A DNA stretch of 33,081 nt from an uncultured Sutterella sp. (GTDB taxonomy: Bacteria; Pseudomonadota; Gammaproteobacteria; Burkholderiales; Burkholderiaceae_F): contig CAJLHF010000022.1 of NCBI GenBank assembly GCA_905206365.1, positions 1 through 33,081 on the forward strand, given 5' to 3'. Made by a program: the position numbers and the translations under genes. Of this stretch, positions 23,088 through 30,931 are shown piece by piece. Numbering within the stretch: position 1 is the stretch's first letter; the number at the start of each line of letters is the position of its first letter. The notes under the pieces were generated by a model. It was not told where the DNA came from, searched no databases, and was given only the letters and a program-made list of their open reading frames with translations.

Positions 23088-23951
23088 TCAGGTATTGGAA
23101 CGGTCGGACACGTCGCGGCCCGATCGTTGGCCGAAAAGTTCGAAACGCAGGGCGTCCTCAGGGCAGTGTTCGATGCACTTGCCGCAGTTGAGGCATTCGC
23201 CCGTCGGAATACGGCCCGTTCGGGCCAGGTCCTTGAAGCGGATGATCTGTCGTTCTGGACAGACGTGCAGGCAGTCGCCGCACCGCGTGCACACCTCGTC
23301 GTCGAAACGGATGCGCAGGGCGGGGCGGCGCACGATCTTCCCGACGAGCGCCCAAAAGGCGCCGAGCGGACAGAGGTGGCCGCACCAGCCCTCCTTCATG
23401 ACCGCAAGCTCCAGGGCGAAAACACCCGAAGCCGCAGCGAGCGCCGAGAGACCCGTCCCGAAGACGATGTCTCGCCAGAGGAGTCCCTGAGGACTCATGA
23501 CTTCGAAGGCAGCCGTACCCGTGAGGGCGCTCGCCAGAAGGGCCCCCGAAAGAAGGACGTAGCGTGCCGAGCGGGAAACACGCAGGGCGTCGGCGGTAAG
23601 TCCCAAGCGGCCGCGCAGGAAGGCCGCGAATTCGACCACGGCGTTCATGGGACAGATCCACCCGCAAAAGGTTCGCGAGCCGAGCGTGCCGTAAAGCACG
23701 AGCACGACGAGAGCACCCGTCAATGCGCCGAGTGTCGGGATGTGTCCCGCCGCGAAACGCTCGAGGAGTGCCAGCGGATCCGAGAGCGGGATCGTATTGA
23801 GGACTTTCGACGCGGAGAGCGTCCCCGAGAGGACGGGTCGATCGAGGAGGGTCCAGCCCCAACGGGCCGTCCCGATGAAAAGAAGCAGCACGATCCCCTG
23901 CACGATGTGTCGTATCGGAGTGTACCGAGAGCGTGGCAAGCGTTCGATCAC
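23088..23951 (-). CDS. napH: Quinol dehydrogenase membrane component NapH
   Basis: A 287-residue inner-membrane Fe-S protein with four or more membrane helices. It has the two CxxxCP motifs typical of NapH, FCGWICP and WCGHLCP, and two C-terminal ferredoxin clusters: CTRCGDCLHVCP and CLNCGKCIEHCP. NapH takes electrons from menaquinol or ubiquinol and passes them to NapG. Its start overlaps the napG stop by four bases (ATGA). Because no NapC gene is present in the window, NapGH may be the main quinol-oxidising route to NapB/NapA. Confidence 0.94.
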   Translation of the reverse strand: MIERLPRSRYTPIRHIVQGIVLLLFIGTARWGWTLLDRPVLSGTLSASKVLNTIPLSDPLALLERFAAGHIPTLGALTGALVVLVLYGTLGSRTFCGWICPMNAVVEFAAFLRGRLGLTADALRVSRSARYVLLSGALLASALTGTAAFEVMSPQGLLWRDIVFGTGLSALAAASGVFALELAVMKEGWCGHLCPLGAFWALVGKIVRRPALRIRFDDEVCTRCGDCLHVCPERQIIRFKDLARTGRIPTGECLNCGKCIEHCPEDALRFELFGQRSGRDVSDRSNT

Positions 23952-24724
23952 AATTCGTCCTCCCCGCCGTTGAGGTAGTCGAGCGCCCCCGCCGAGGAGA
24001 CATTCCCCGCGGGCGGGGTGCTTTCGGCGGGCGGCGCCTCGTCGCGACGATTTTTGGGGTCGTCCGCTTCAAGCCAGCCGAGTCGATAGTGCCGGCCGAT
24101 GGCGCCGAGGTTGGCGTCGCGGTCGACCACCCGAATCGCGGCTTTTTCGGTCGGACAGCCCCGCTCGCAAAGTCCGCACCCCGTGCAGGCGTCGGGATGT
24201 ACGACCGGGACGAACACCGCGTGTTTGCTCAGTCCCCGGGGATGCATTTCGATGGTGATGGCGCGGTTGGCTTCGGGGCACTCCCGCAGACATACTTCGC
24301 ATCGCAATCCTTGCCACGAGAGGCAGCTGTTCGGGTCGACGGCCGCAACACCCATGCGGGCGTTGCGGATGTCGTCGAGAAACGGATCGAGCGCTCCCGT
24401 CGGGCACGCTTTCACGCACGGGATGTCCTTGCACATGTAGCAGGGGATGTCGCGCGGCGTGAAAAAGGGGGTTCCGATTGGTGCGGGATCGCCCGGCGCG
24501 GCCAAGTACAGCGTGTCGTAGGGGCACGCCGTGACGCAACGGCCGCAGCGCGCACACGCCGCCGTAAAGCGGTCGCCGTCAAGCGCTCCGGGCGGACGGG
24601 GCCGCCATTCCGCCCGGCTTTCCTCGAGCGGGACGAAGCCGAGTACGAGGGTTGCGGCGACAGCCGCTCCGGCCGCGCTCGCCACACGCCCGAGAAGATC
24701 GCGTCGTTGGATGGGAGTCGACAT
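23948..24724 (-). CDS. napG: Ferredoxin-type protein NapG
   Basis: A 258-residue periplasmic Fe-S protein with a Tat signal (RRDLLGRVASAAGAAV, residues 7-22). Four [4Fe-4S] sites are visible: CARCGRCVTACP, CYMCKDIPCVKACP, C-x8-CEVCLRECP, and CTGCGLCERGCP. NapG relays electrons from NapH to the periplasmic reductase. A Pro/Ala-rich tail of about 30 residues ends in an acidic stretch. The gene is 25 bases after napA and overlaps napH. Confidence 0.94.
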   Translation of the reverse strand: MSTPIQRRDLLGRVASAAGAAVAATLVLGFVPLEESRAEWRPRPPGALDGDRFTAACARCGRCVTACPYDTLYLAAPGDPAPIGTPFFTPRDIPCYMCKDIPCVKACPTGALDPFLDDIRNARMGVAAVDPNSCLSWQGLRCEVCLRECPEANRAITIEMHPRGLSKHAVFVPVVHPDACTGCGLCERGCPTEKAAIRVVDRDANLGAIGRHYRLGWLEADDPKNRRDEAPPAESTPPAGNVSSAGALDYLNGGEDEL

Positions 24725-24749
24725 AGACTTCGTGAGCGTTTCGGGACGA

Positions 24750-27494
24750 TCAGGCCTTCTTCACGCGAACGGCCGTTTTCTTGTAGTCGGGCTCGAGTGA
24801 GATCGGATCGGTCGCGTCGATGCAGACGGAGTTCGTGCGTACCTTTTCGTCGAAGAAGGCGAGCCACGTGGAACCCTTCGGCATCAGCTGACGGGCCTGG
24901 GTTTCGACCACCGCACGGCATTCGCCGTAGCGGCTTTCCACCAGCGCGAGGTCGCCGCGCTTGAGGCCGCGCTTCTCGGCGTCGGCCGGATGCATGTAGA
25001 GGAGCGCCGACGGAGCCGCGCGGTGCAGTTCGGGCACGCGACGCGTCATCGAGCCTGTGTGCCAGTGCTCGAGGATGCGGCCCGTGGAGAGCCAAAGATC
25101 GTAGTGCCCGTCGGGTTGCTCGACCGGAGCGGCGTAAGGACGGAAGAAGATCTTGGCCTTGCCCGGATGAGCCTTGGGAGTCTTGTCGGTTACGCCCGTG
25201 AGATTCCCCGTGGGGATCTCCTTCATAAGGGGACCGTAAAAGAGGTTTTCCTCCTTGGCGTACGGGTCGAAGGCCGTGTTGAAGCGGTAGGGTGTTTCCT
25301 TGCCGTCGACGACGGGCCACAGGAGCCCTTTCACGTCTTCGCGCATGTACGTGTCAAAGTCCGCGAGGTCGTGACCGTGACCAAGCGTGAACTTGCGGTA
25401 CTCGTCGAAGAGCGCCTTTTCGGGGAAGTAGGGAAGCCCGAGCGCGTCGCCCGTGCCGTTAAGCTCGTTCGGGTACTTCGGATCGGGCCACACGGCGGCC
25501 GCACGAGCGCCCGTCGGTGCAAAGAGCGCGTCAAAGAGCGTCGATTCGGGCTTTAGGCCCATTTCCGCGACCTTTTCAAGGATGCTCGGGAGCTTGTCGC
25601 CCGGGACGCCCTTGAGGGGCGTTTCGCCCCAGACTTCGGCGAGCGTGAAGCGCTTGGAGAGTTCCATCATCATCCAGACGTCGGAGCGCGCGTCGCCCAC
25701 AGGCCTGACAAGCTGATGCCAGCCCTGCGTGCGTCGTTCGCCGTTGCCGTAAAGGCCCCACTTCTCGAAGTGAGCCGCCGCCGGCAAAATGAGGTCGGCG
25801 GAGCGGGCGGAGAAGGTCGGGTAGATGTCCGACACCACGACGAAGGCGTCTGGACGGCGGGCGGCCTTGAGCCAGTGCGTGTTGTTGGGGGCCGACTGCA
25901 GGATGTTGACAACCTGCGTCCACACGAAGTCGATCGAGCCGTCTTCGAGGCCGCGCAACATTTCCATGAGCGATGCGCCGACCTTCGGGTTGAGGGTGCC
26001 GGCGGGCAACTTCCAGAGGCTTTCCGTCTTCGCGCGATGCTTCGGGTTCGCCACGAGCATGTCGGAAGGCAGACGGTGGCAGAAGGCACCCACTTCGCGC
26101 GCGGAACCGCAGGCGGAGGGTTGGCCGGTGAGCGAGAAGGCGCCGTTGCCGGGCAGACCGTGTTTGCCGAGAAGGAGGTGCATCGAGTAGACGAGTTCGT
26201 TCACCCAGACGCCGCGCTGGTGCTGGTTGAAGCCCATGCACCAGAAGCTCATTAGGTTGCGCTTCGTGTCGCACACGAGATCGGCGAGGGCCATGAGCTT
26301 CGCGCGGAAGGTATCGATCGACTCTTCGTCGTCGCCCTTGGCGAGCTCGGCGACGAAGTCGAGCGTGTAGGGTTCGATCCCGCACTTGAAGTCTTCGAAC
26401 GAAATCTGCCAGTGGTTGCCGGCCGTGCCGCCCGAATTCTTCTGCTTGACCACTTCACCTGCCTTGCGGCCCTGGGCAACGGCTTCGTAACGGTCGAGCT
26501 TCACGCGCAGTTGCCGTTCGAGCGTGTCCTTTTCGGAGGGCTTGGCGAATTCCGCGGTCTGACGCAGGCCGTAACCGATGTCGGTGACACCTGCGGCGAA
26601 GATGCAGTGCTTCTCGACGAAGGTCTTGTCCACGAGACCGCGACGGACGATTTCACGCAGGAGGAAGTTGACGATGGCGAGGTCCGTATTGGGACGGAAG
26701 ACGATGGTCTCGTCCGCAAGGTTCGACGAGCTGTTGCGGAAGGTCGTCACGTTGATGATCTTCGTTGAGCGCGCGGTGAGCTTGCGGTTCGCTACGCGGG
26801 ACCAGAGCACCGGGTGCGCCTCGGCCATGTTGTTGCCCCAGAGGATGATCGTGTCCGCCTTTTCGATGTCCTCGTAGTTGTTGGCGGGTTCGTCGATACC
26901 GAACGTCTGATAGAAGGCGACGACGGCCGAAGCCATGCAGAGGCGGGCGTTCGGGTCGAGGTTGTTCGAGCGCAGCCCCCCTTTGACGAACTTCGACGCC
27001 GCATAGGCTTCGGGAATCGTGTACTGCCCCGAGCCGATGACCGAGAGGGCGGCGGGTCCCTTGGCGGCAAGGGTCTTTTTCATCTGACGGGCCATTTCGT
27101 CGAGGGCTTCGTCCCAGGAGACGGGTTCGAACTTGCCCATCTTGTCGAATTTGCCGTCTTTGCGACGCATTAGAGGTTGCGTGAGGCGGTCGGGGCCGTA
27201 CATGATCTTCGCATTGAAGTAGCCCTTCACACAATTGAGGCCGCGGTTGACGGGGGCGTCGGGGTCGCCCTTCGTGGCGACGACGCGACCGTCGCGCACG
27301 CCGACGAGGAGGCCGCACCCGGTACCGCAGAAACGGCACACGCCTTTGTGCCAGAGGATGCCTTCGTCGGCCGTTTTGGCGGCTTCGGCCTGGGCTTGAG
27401 TGACGGGAATGCCGAGAGAAAGGGCGGCGGCGCCGGCGAGGCCCGACTTGATCAGGTCGCGTCGCTGGAAAGTGAGCGGTCGTTCGTGGGTCAT
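24750..27494 (-). CDS. napA: Periplasmic nitrate reductase catalytic subunit
   Basis: A 914-residue molybdoenzyme reducing nitrate to nitrite in the periplasm. The Tat signal is QRRDLIKSGLAGAAALSLG (10-28). The [4Fe-4S] site is Cys53, Cys56, Cys60 (CRFCGTGC) and Cys88. The molybdenum ligand is Cys186 in NARLCMASAVV. Bis-MGD-binding segments such as FWCMGFNQHQRGVW, the GQPSACGSAREVGAF stretch and LSTGRILEHWHTGSMTRR are present. It is longer than E. coli NapA (828) and near the length of epsilonproteobacterial NapA. The ATG at 27494 directly precedes the Tat motif; the in-frame upstream extension has no family match. A weak ribosome site is noted. Confidence 0.96.
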   Translation of the reverse strand: MTHERPLTFQRRDLIKSGLAGAAALSLGIPVTQAQAEAAKTADEGILWHKGVCRFCGTGCGLLVGVRDGRVVATKGDPDAPVNRGLNCVKGYFNAKIMYGPDRLTQPLMRRKDGKFDKMGKFEPVSWDEALDEMARQMKKTLAAKGPAALSVIGSGQYTIPEAYAASKFVKGGLRSNNLDPNARLCMASAVVAFYQTFGIDEPANNYEDIEKADTIILWGNNMAEAHPVLWSRVANRKLTARSTKIINVTTFRNSSSNLADETIVFRPNTDLAIVNFLLREIVRRGLVDKTFVEKHCIFAAGVTDIGYGLRQTAEFAKPSEKDTLERQLRVKLDRYEAVAQGRKAGEVVKQKNSGGTAGNHWQISFEDFKCGIEPYTLDFVAELAKGDDEESIDTFRAKLMALADLVCDTKRNLMSFWCMGFNQHQRGVWVNELVYSMHLLLGKHGLPGNGAFSLTGQPSACGSAREVGAFCHRLPSDMLVANPKHRAKTESLWKLPAGTLNPKVGASLMEMLRGLEDGSIDFVWTQVVNILQSAPNNTHWLKAARRPDAFVVVSDIYPTFSARSADLILPAAAHFEKWGLYGNGERRTQGWHQLVRPVGDARSDVWMMMELSKRFTLAEVWGETPLKGVPGDKLPSILEKVAEMGLKPESTLFDALFAPTGARAAAVWPDPKYPNELNGTGDALGLPYFPEKALFDEYRKFTLGHGHDLADFDTYMREDVKGLLWPVVDGKETPYRFNTAFDPYAKEENLFYGPLMKEIPTGNLTGVTDKTPKAHPGKAKIFFRPYAAPVEQPDGHYDLWLSTGRILEHWHTGSMTRRVPELHRAAPSALLYMHPADAEKRGLKRGDLALVESRYGECRAVVETQARQLMPKGSTWLAFFDEKVRTNSVCIDATDPISLEPDYKKTAVRVKKA

Positions 27495-27573
27495 GATGCG
27501 TAGTCGTAAGAGGGGTGGGCGGACAAGCGGTACGGTTCGGGGCTGCGGAGATCGAAGGCGAGGGTTCGGTCCG

Positions 27574-27819
27574 TCAGTCTTCCGAGGATTCGCCGATTCG
27601 GTGTTCGATGAGGCTGACGTCGAGCACGCCGCTTGTGCGGCGCACGAGCTCGAAAATCCGAACTTCTTCGTCGACGTTTTCAGCTTCGATCGTGCAGACG
27701 ATGCGACGCGTGGTCGGGTCCGTGGCGTGGACGTCCACTCCTTCGATCTCAAGCGCGGCGCGAACCGCATCGTCCAGGCGACCTTCTTCGGCCACCACGA
27801 GAATGGAGGAATAGTTCAT
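27574..27819 (-). CDS. napD: NapA maturation chaperone NapD
   Basis: An 81-residue protein (start MNYSSILVVAEEGRLDDA) with the NapD ferredoxin-like fold pattern: SILVVAEE, then IEGVDVHATDPTTRRIVCTI and a closing SGVLDVSLIEHRI. NapD binds the NapA Tat signal to prevent early export and helps cofactor loading. It is the first gene of the nap operon, 79 bases before napA. Match to the family is good in pattern but low in identity by eye. The ribosome site is weak. Confidence 0.8.
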   Translation of the reverse strand: MNYSSILVVAEEGRLDDAVRAALEIEGVDVHATDPTTRRIVCTIEAENVDEEVRIFELVRRTSGVLDVSLIEHRIGESSED

Positions 27820-27879
27820 GGGAAAACGGGGGCTCTTCAAGTGTCGGAAACGAACGTCGGGTCGACGTTGAAAATGGAA

Positions 27880-27912
27880 CCGTTTGAAACGGAACTCTCG
27901 GTTTTTATTATA
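27880..27912 (-). promoter_or_regulatory. Probable nap operon promoter with palindrome
   Basis: A perfect -10 TATAAT on the minus strand (27907-27912) with a poor -35, followed by CCGTTTGAAACGG (27880-27892), a 13-base palindrome within the early transcribed region. The weak -35 suggests activator dependence, as expected for nitrate or FNR control. No clear FNR or NarL site was recognised. Confidence 0.55.
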
Positions 27913-27945
27913 AAAATCCGACGAAAATGAACCAGCCCCCGATGT

Positions 27946-28008
27946 GGAGAGGAAAACGGCTTTTCGCCTCTCCCGAATGGGGGAGGTCGCGTGCCTCCAA
28001 GGAGGAGC
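27946..28008. repeat. Inverted repeats between the MFS gene and the nap promoter
   Basis: GGAGAGGAAAA (27946-27956) pairs with TTTT-CG-CCTCTCC (27961-27973) with a two-base bulge. CCTCC-AA-GGAGG follows at about 27994-28005. No U-tract follows on the minus strand. These may end the MFS transcript inefficiently or insulate the nap promoter. Confidence 0.4.
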
Positions 28009-28036
28009 GGGTCCCACAGAGGGGCGGAAGACGGTT

Positions 28037-29248
28037 TTACGACGCTCCGTCGTCGAGTTTCGACGCGAGTGCCGTTAGCAGTGCGGCCACGAGAAGAAGC
28101 GCGGCCAGAAAATAGGGAAGCCCCGCGGCGAGCGCCGAAGGGTCCTGCCGACCGGCGTAGAAGATGAGGGGTGTTCCGATCAGGGGGCTCACGGCGCCAG
28201 TGAAGCTGTTGAGCGAACTGACGGCTCCCATGCGAACGCCCTGTCGCGTGGCGTCGCCCGTGCGGCTTACGAGCCCCTGAACCGTGGGGCCGACAATCCC
28301 CATGAGCGCGAAAGCGCACATAAGAGCAGCGGCGACGGGACCCGAAGTCGAAAGCCCCATGCCGAGAAGCGCAAGCAACCCGACGAGCAATCCGATCGTG
28401 ACGATCTGCTTGGGCGAGAGACGGCGCGTCGCCTTCGGCAGGAGCCACCCCTGCGTGAGCGTGATCGAGAGACCGAGCGCGAAGATGGAAAAGCCGATCG
28501 CCTGCGGCGTCCAACCGTAGCGGAATTCCGTATAAAGCGCCCACGTGCATTGGACAACGCTTTGGGAAAGCGTGTAGAGCACGACGATGACGAGCGCGGG
28601 AACGAGCGCGCGTTCGCGCCCGAGCTCGGTGAGGGCACCGAAGGGGTGCATCCGGCGCCAGGGAATCGGCGTTTTGTCGGGTGTCGTAAGGCTCTCGGGC
28701 AGTACGAAAAGTCCGTAGAGAAAGTTGAGAAAGCAAATGATCGCAGCGACGGCAAAGGGAAGTCTCGGATCGTATTCGCCGAGAAGACCTCCGAGCGCCG
28801 GCCCGAGCACGAACGCGATCCCGAAGATAGCGCCGATTCGGCCGAAAGCGGCGGTGCGTCGATCGGCGGGCGTCACATCGGCGATGTAGGCTTGAGCCAC
28901 TACGATGTTCGAGCTGAGGGCACCGCCCGCGATGCGGGAAAGAAGGAGCAGTTCGACCGAGGTCGTTACGGCCGGAACGATCATCATCAACGCGAGCCCC
29001 GAGATGCCCGCAAGCAACACCGGGCGACGACCGATGCGGTCCGAAAGCGCCCCGATGAGCGGAGCGAAGAAAAACTGCATGAGGCCGTAACTCACCATGA
29101 CGGCCCCGTACCAGAGGGTCTGCTCGTCGGGCGAATTCGTCAGCGTGCCGATCAATCGCGGCAAAACGGGGATGATCAACCCGATGCCCAGGGCGTCGAG
29201 AAGGACGCAGGCCAGCACGAATCTGACGGCGGGGCGATGGGAGGACAT
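28037..29248 (-). CDS. MFS transporter of the TetA-like drug/H+ antiporter type
   Basis: A 403-residue carrier with 12 predicted membrane helices, start MSSHRPAVRFVLACVLLDA. It matches the TetA-like branch: DALGIGLIIPVLP in helix 1, loop 2-3 motif A GALSDRIGRRPVLL near 62-75, and a helix 5 LGPALGGLLGEY motif. Such proteins export drugs by proton antiport, but closely related members have other or unknown substrates, so resistance should not be assumed. The start is chosen because the stretch further upstream has no family match. It is encoded by itself on the minus strand, with its own upstream region opposite sstT. Possible start signals: no clear ribosome site. Confidence 0.85.
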   Translation of the reverse strand: MSSHRPAVRFVLACVLLDALGIGLIIPVLPRLIGTLTNSPDEQTLWYGAVMVSYGLMQFFFAPLIGALSDRIGRRPVLLAGISGLALMMIVPAVTTSVELLLLSRIAGGALSSNIVVAQAYIADVTPADRRTAAFGRIGAIFGIAFVLGPALGGLLGEYDPRLPFAVAAIICFLNFLYGLFVLPESLTTPDKTPIPWRRMHPFGALTELGRERALVPALVIVVLYTLSQSVVQCTWALYTEFRYGWTPQAIGFSIFALGLSITLTQGWLLPKATRRLSPKQIVTIGLLVGLLALLGMGLSTSGPVAAALMCAFALMGIVGPTVQGLVSRTGDATRQGVRMGAVSSLNSFTGAVSPLIGTPLIFYAGRQDPSALAAGLPYFLAALLLVAALLTALASKLDDGAS

Positions 29249-29575
29249 AAAGGACGAAGCAAACGAAGGGGCCGGGTCAGGGCGCACCCCCCGACCGAGC
29301 CCCGAGAATCGGGGTTCGGAGAAAAAATATACCGTGTTCGGCCCGCAGGTGCTTAAGTAACATGTCGACACGCAAACGTGTCTAGCGAAATTGTCCAAGA
29401 TCAAGGGCACGGAAATTACCGCGCTACAGGCATTGAAACCTCGGGAATTTTTGTCCGGGTTTCCTTCGACGCATTCCGCTCGATGTTAAGGTAGAAACGT
29501 ATCTGCAAAGCGGGCGGCCGCCGATCATGTCCCGAGAAAGCGCGCCCGTCGATGTTCAACAACCCGGAGATTTCT
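29249..29575. promoter_or_regulatory. 327-base divergent gap between the MFS gene and sstT
   Basis: No gene is seen. It contains CCCCGA-GAA-TCGGGG (about 29296-29310), a symmetric repeat GACACG-CAAA-CGTGTC (29367-29382), and a bulged stem whose arms are GAAACC (29435-29440) and GGTTTC (29458-29463). A minus-strand TATATT near 29328 is a possible -10 for the MFS gene. The GACACG repeat has the size and symmetry of a regulator operator. Confidence 0.4.
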
Positions 29576-30808
29576 ATGAATCGCGTCTTTAAGTTCGCGA
29601 TGCCTTTCCTACAGGCATCGCTCGTAAAGCAAATTTTGGTCGGGCTCGTGCTCGGCATCGCTTTGGGCATGGCTGCGCCCAGCGTAGCCGTTTCGATGGG
29701 TTTTCTCGGGACAATTTTCGTTACGGCCCTCAAGGGCGTGGCACCCATCCTCGTCTTCGTGCTCGTCATGTCTTCGATTGCCAATCAGCGCATCGGAGAC
29801 GGAGATCTCCACATCAAACCGATTCTCACTCTCTACATGGTGGGTACGTTCGGCGCGGCCGTCATGGCCGTGATTGCGAGCTTTCTCTGGCCGACGGAAA
29901 TCGCGCTGGTCGCTCCGCCCGAGTCGGCGAGCGCCCCGGCGGGCATCGTCGAAGTGTTCGAGAACCTGATTCTCAACGTCGTCGACAACCCGGTGCATGC
30001 CATTTCGAGCGGCAACTACATCGGTATTCTCGCCTGGTCGATTGCCATGGGGATCGTGTTGCGTCACGGTACGCCCGCCACGCGCGAAGTGCTCTCCGAC
30101 GCTGCCAAGGGCGTGGAATTCATCGTTCGTCTGGTGATCCGTTTTGCTCCGATCGGTATTTTCGGTCTGGTGAGTTCGACGCTTGCTACGACGGGTCTTG
30201 AGGCCATGGCGGGCTACGTGAAGCTTCTGGCGGTGCTCCTCGGTACGATGGCCGTCGTAGCCTTCGTCGTGAATCCGTTCCTCGTCTGGCTCATGATTCG
30301 TCGCAATCCGTATCCGTATACGCTGATGACGATTCGCGAATCGGGCGTGGCCGCCTTCTTCACGCGTTCTTCGGCCGCCAACATTCCGGTGAATCTGGAA
30401 ATCTGTCGCCGACTCAACCTGCCCGAGTCTACGTACGCGGTGTCGATTCCGGTCGGAGCCACCGTCAATATGGCCGGTGCCGCGATTACGATCACGGTGC
30501 TCACGCTCTCGGCCGCGTACTCGCTCGGCGTGGCAATCGACATTCCCACCGCGATTTTCCTCTCCTTCATCGCCTCGGTCTGTGCGGCGGGCGCTTCGGG
30601 TGTTCCCGGGGGGTCCCTCATGCTGATTCCGCTTGCCTGCGGTCTTTTCGGCATCGACCAGAACACCGCGATGCAGGTGGTGGCCGTGGGCTTCATCATC
30701 GGTGTGTTGCAGGACTCCTGCGAAACGGCACTCAATTCCTCGAGCGACGCGCTCTTTACGATCGCTGCCTGCAAGCGTGCCGAACGTCTGCGTCAGCCGA
30801 TGAGCTGA
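29576..30808 (+). CDS. sstT: Serine/threonine:sodium symporter SstT
   Basis: A 410-residue DAACS-family carrier importing serine and threonine with sodium. Start MNRVFKFAMPFLQASLVKQI is set by GGAG at 29566-29569. Hallmarks are LVGLVLGIALGM, LKGVAPILVFVLVMSSIANQ (52-71), the AAFFTRSSAANIPVN serine loop, PVGATVNMAGAAITITVLTL, and SGVPGGSLMLIPLACGLFGI near 341-360. Length matches E. coli SstT (414). A strong terminator follows. Serine and threonine supply 2-oxoacids (pyruvate, 2-oxobutyrate) that the oxidoreductase of this window could use. Confidence 0.95.
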   Translation: MNRVFKFAMPFLQASLVKQILVGLVLGIALGMAAPSVAVSMGFLGTIFVTALKGVAPILVFVLVMSSIANQRIGDGDLHIKPILTLYMVGTFGAAVMAVIASFLWPTEIALVAPPESASAPAGIVEVFENLILNVVDNPVHAISSGNYIGILAWSIAMGIVLRHGTPATREVLSDAAKGVEFIVRLVIRFAPIGIFGLVSSTLATTGLEAMAGYVKLLAVLLGTMAVVAFVVNPFLVWLMIRRNPYPYTLMTIRESGVAAFFTRSSAANIPVNLEICRRLNLPESTYAVSIPVGATVNMAGAAITITVLTLSAAYSLGVAIDIPTAIFLSFIASVCAAGASGVPGGSLMLIPLACGLFGIDQNTAMQVVAVGFIIGVLQDSCETALNSSSDALFTIAACKRAERLRQPMS

Positions 30809-30830
30809 CCGTCGCGAACGCACCGCGCGA

Positions 30831-30868
30831 AAAACGGGGCCCGCCGGAAACGGCGGGCCCCGTTTTTT
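30831..30868 (+). terminator. Terminator after sstT
   Basis: AAAACGGGGCCCGCCG-GAAA-CGGCGGGCCCCGTTTTTT: a perfect stem of 16 bp with a GAAA tetraloop and a T6 run. Confidence 0.95.
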
Positions 30869-30889
30869 CGGGCTCCGCGCACGGTCGGG

Positions 30890-30895
30890 TACAAT
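30890..30895 (+). promoter_or_regulatory. TACAAT box upstream of recQ
   Basis: A likely -10 (GGGTACAATG) 36 bases before the recQ ATG, just after the sstT terminator. No clear -35. Confidence 0.45.
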
Positions 30896-30931
30896 GTCGG
30901 ACTTCCGTTTTTCCAGAAGTTTCGCCCGTTT

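Noticed and set aside
24750..27770. 1006-residue form of napA with 92 extra N-terminal residues
   Set aside because: The extension precedes the Tat signal, which must be near the N terminus, and overlaps napD in another frame.
28037..29248. Calling the MFS protein a tetracycline resistance determinant
   Set aside because: Family resemblance to TetA-like carriers does not prove the substrate. No adjacent tetR-type regulator is present.
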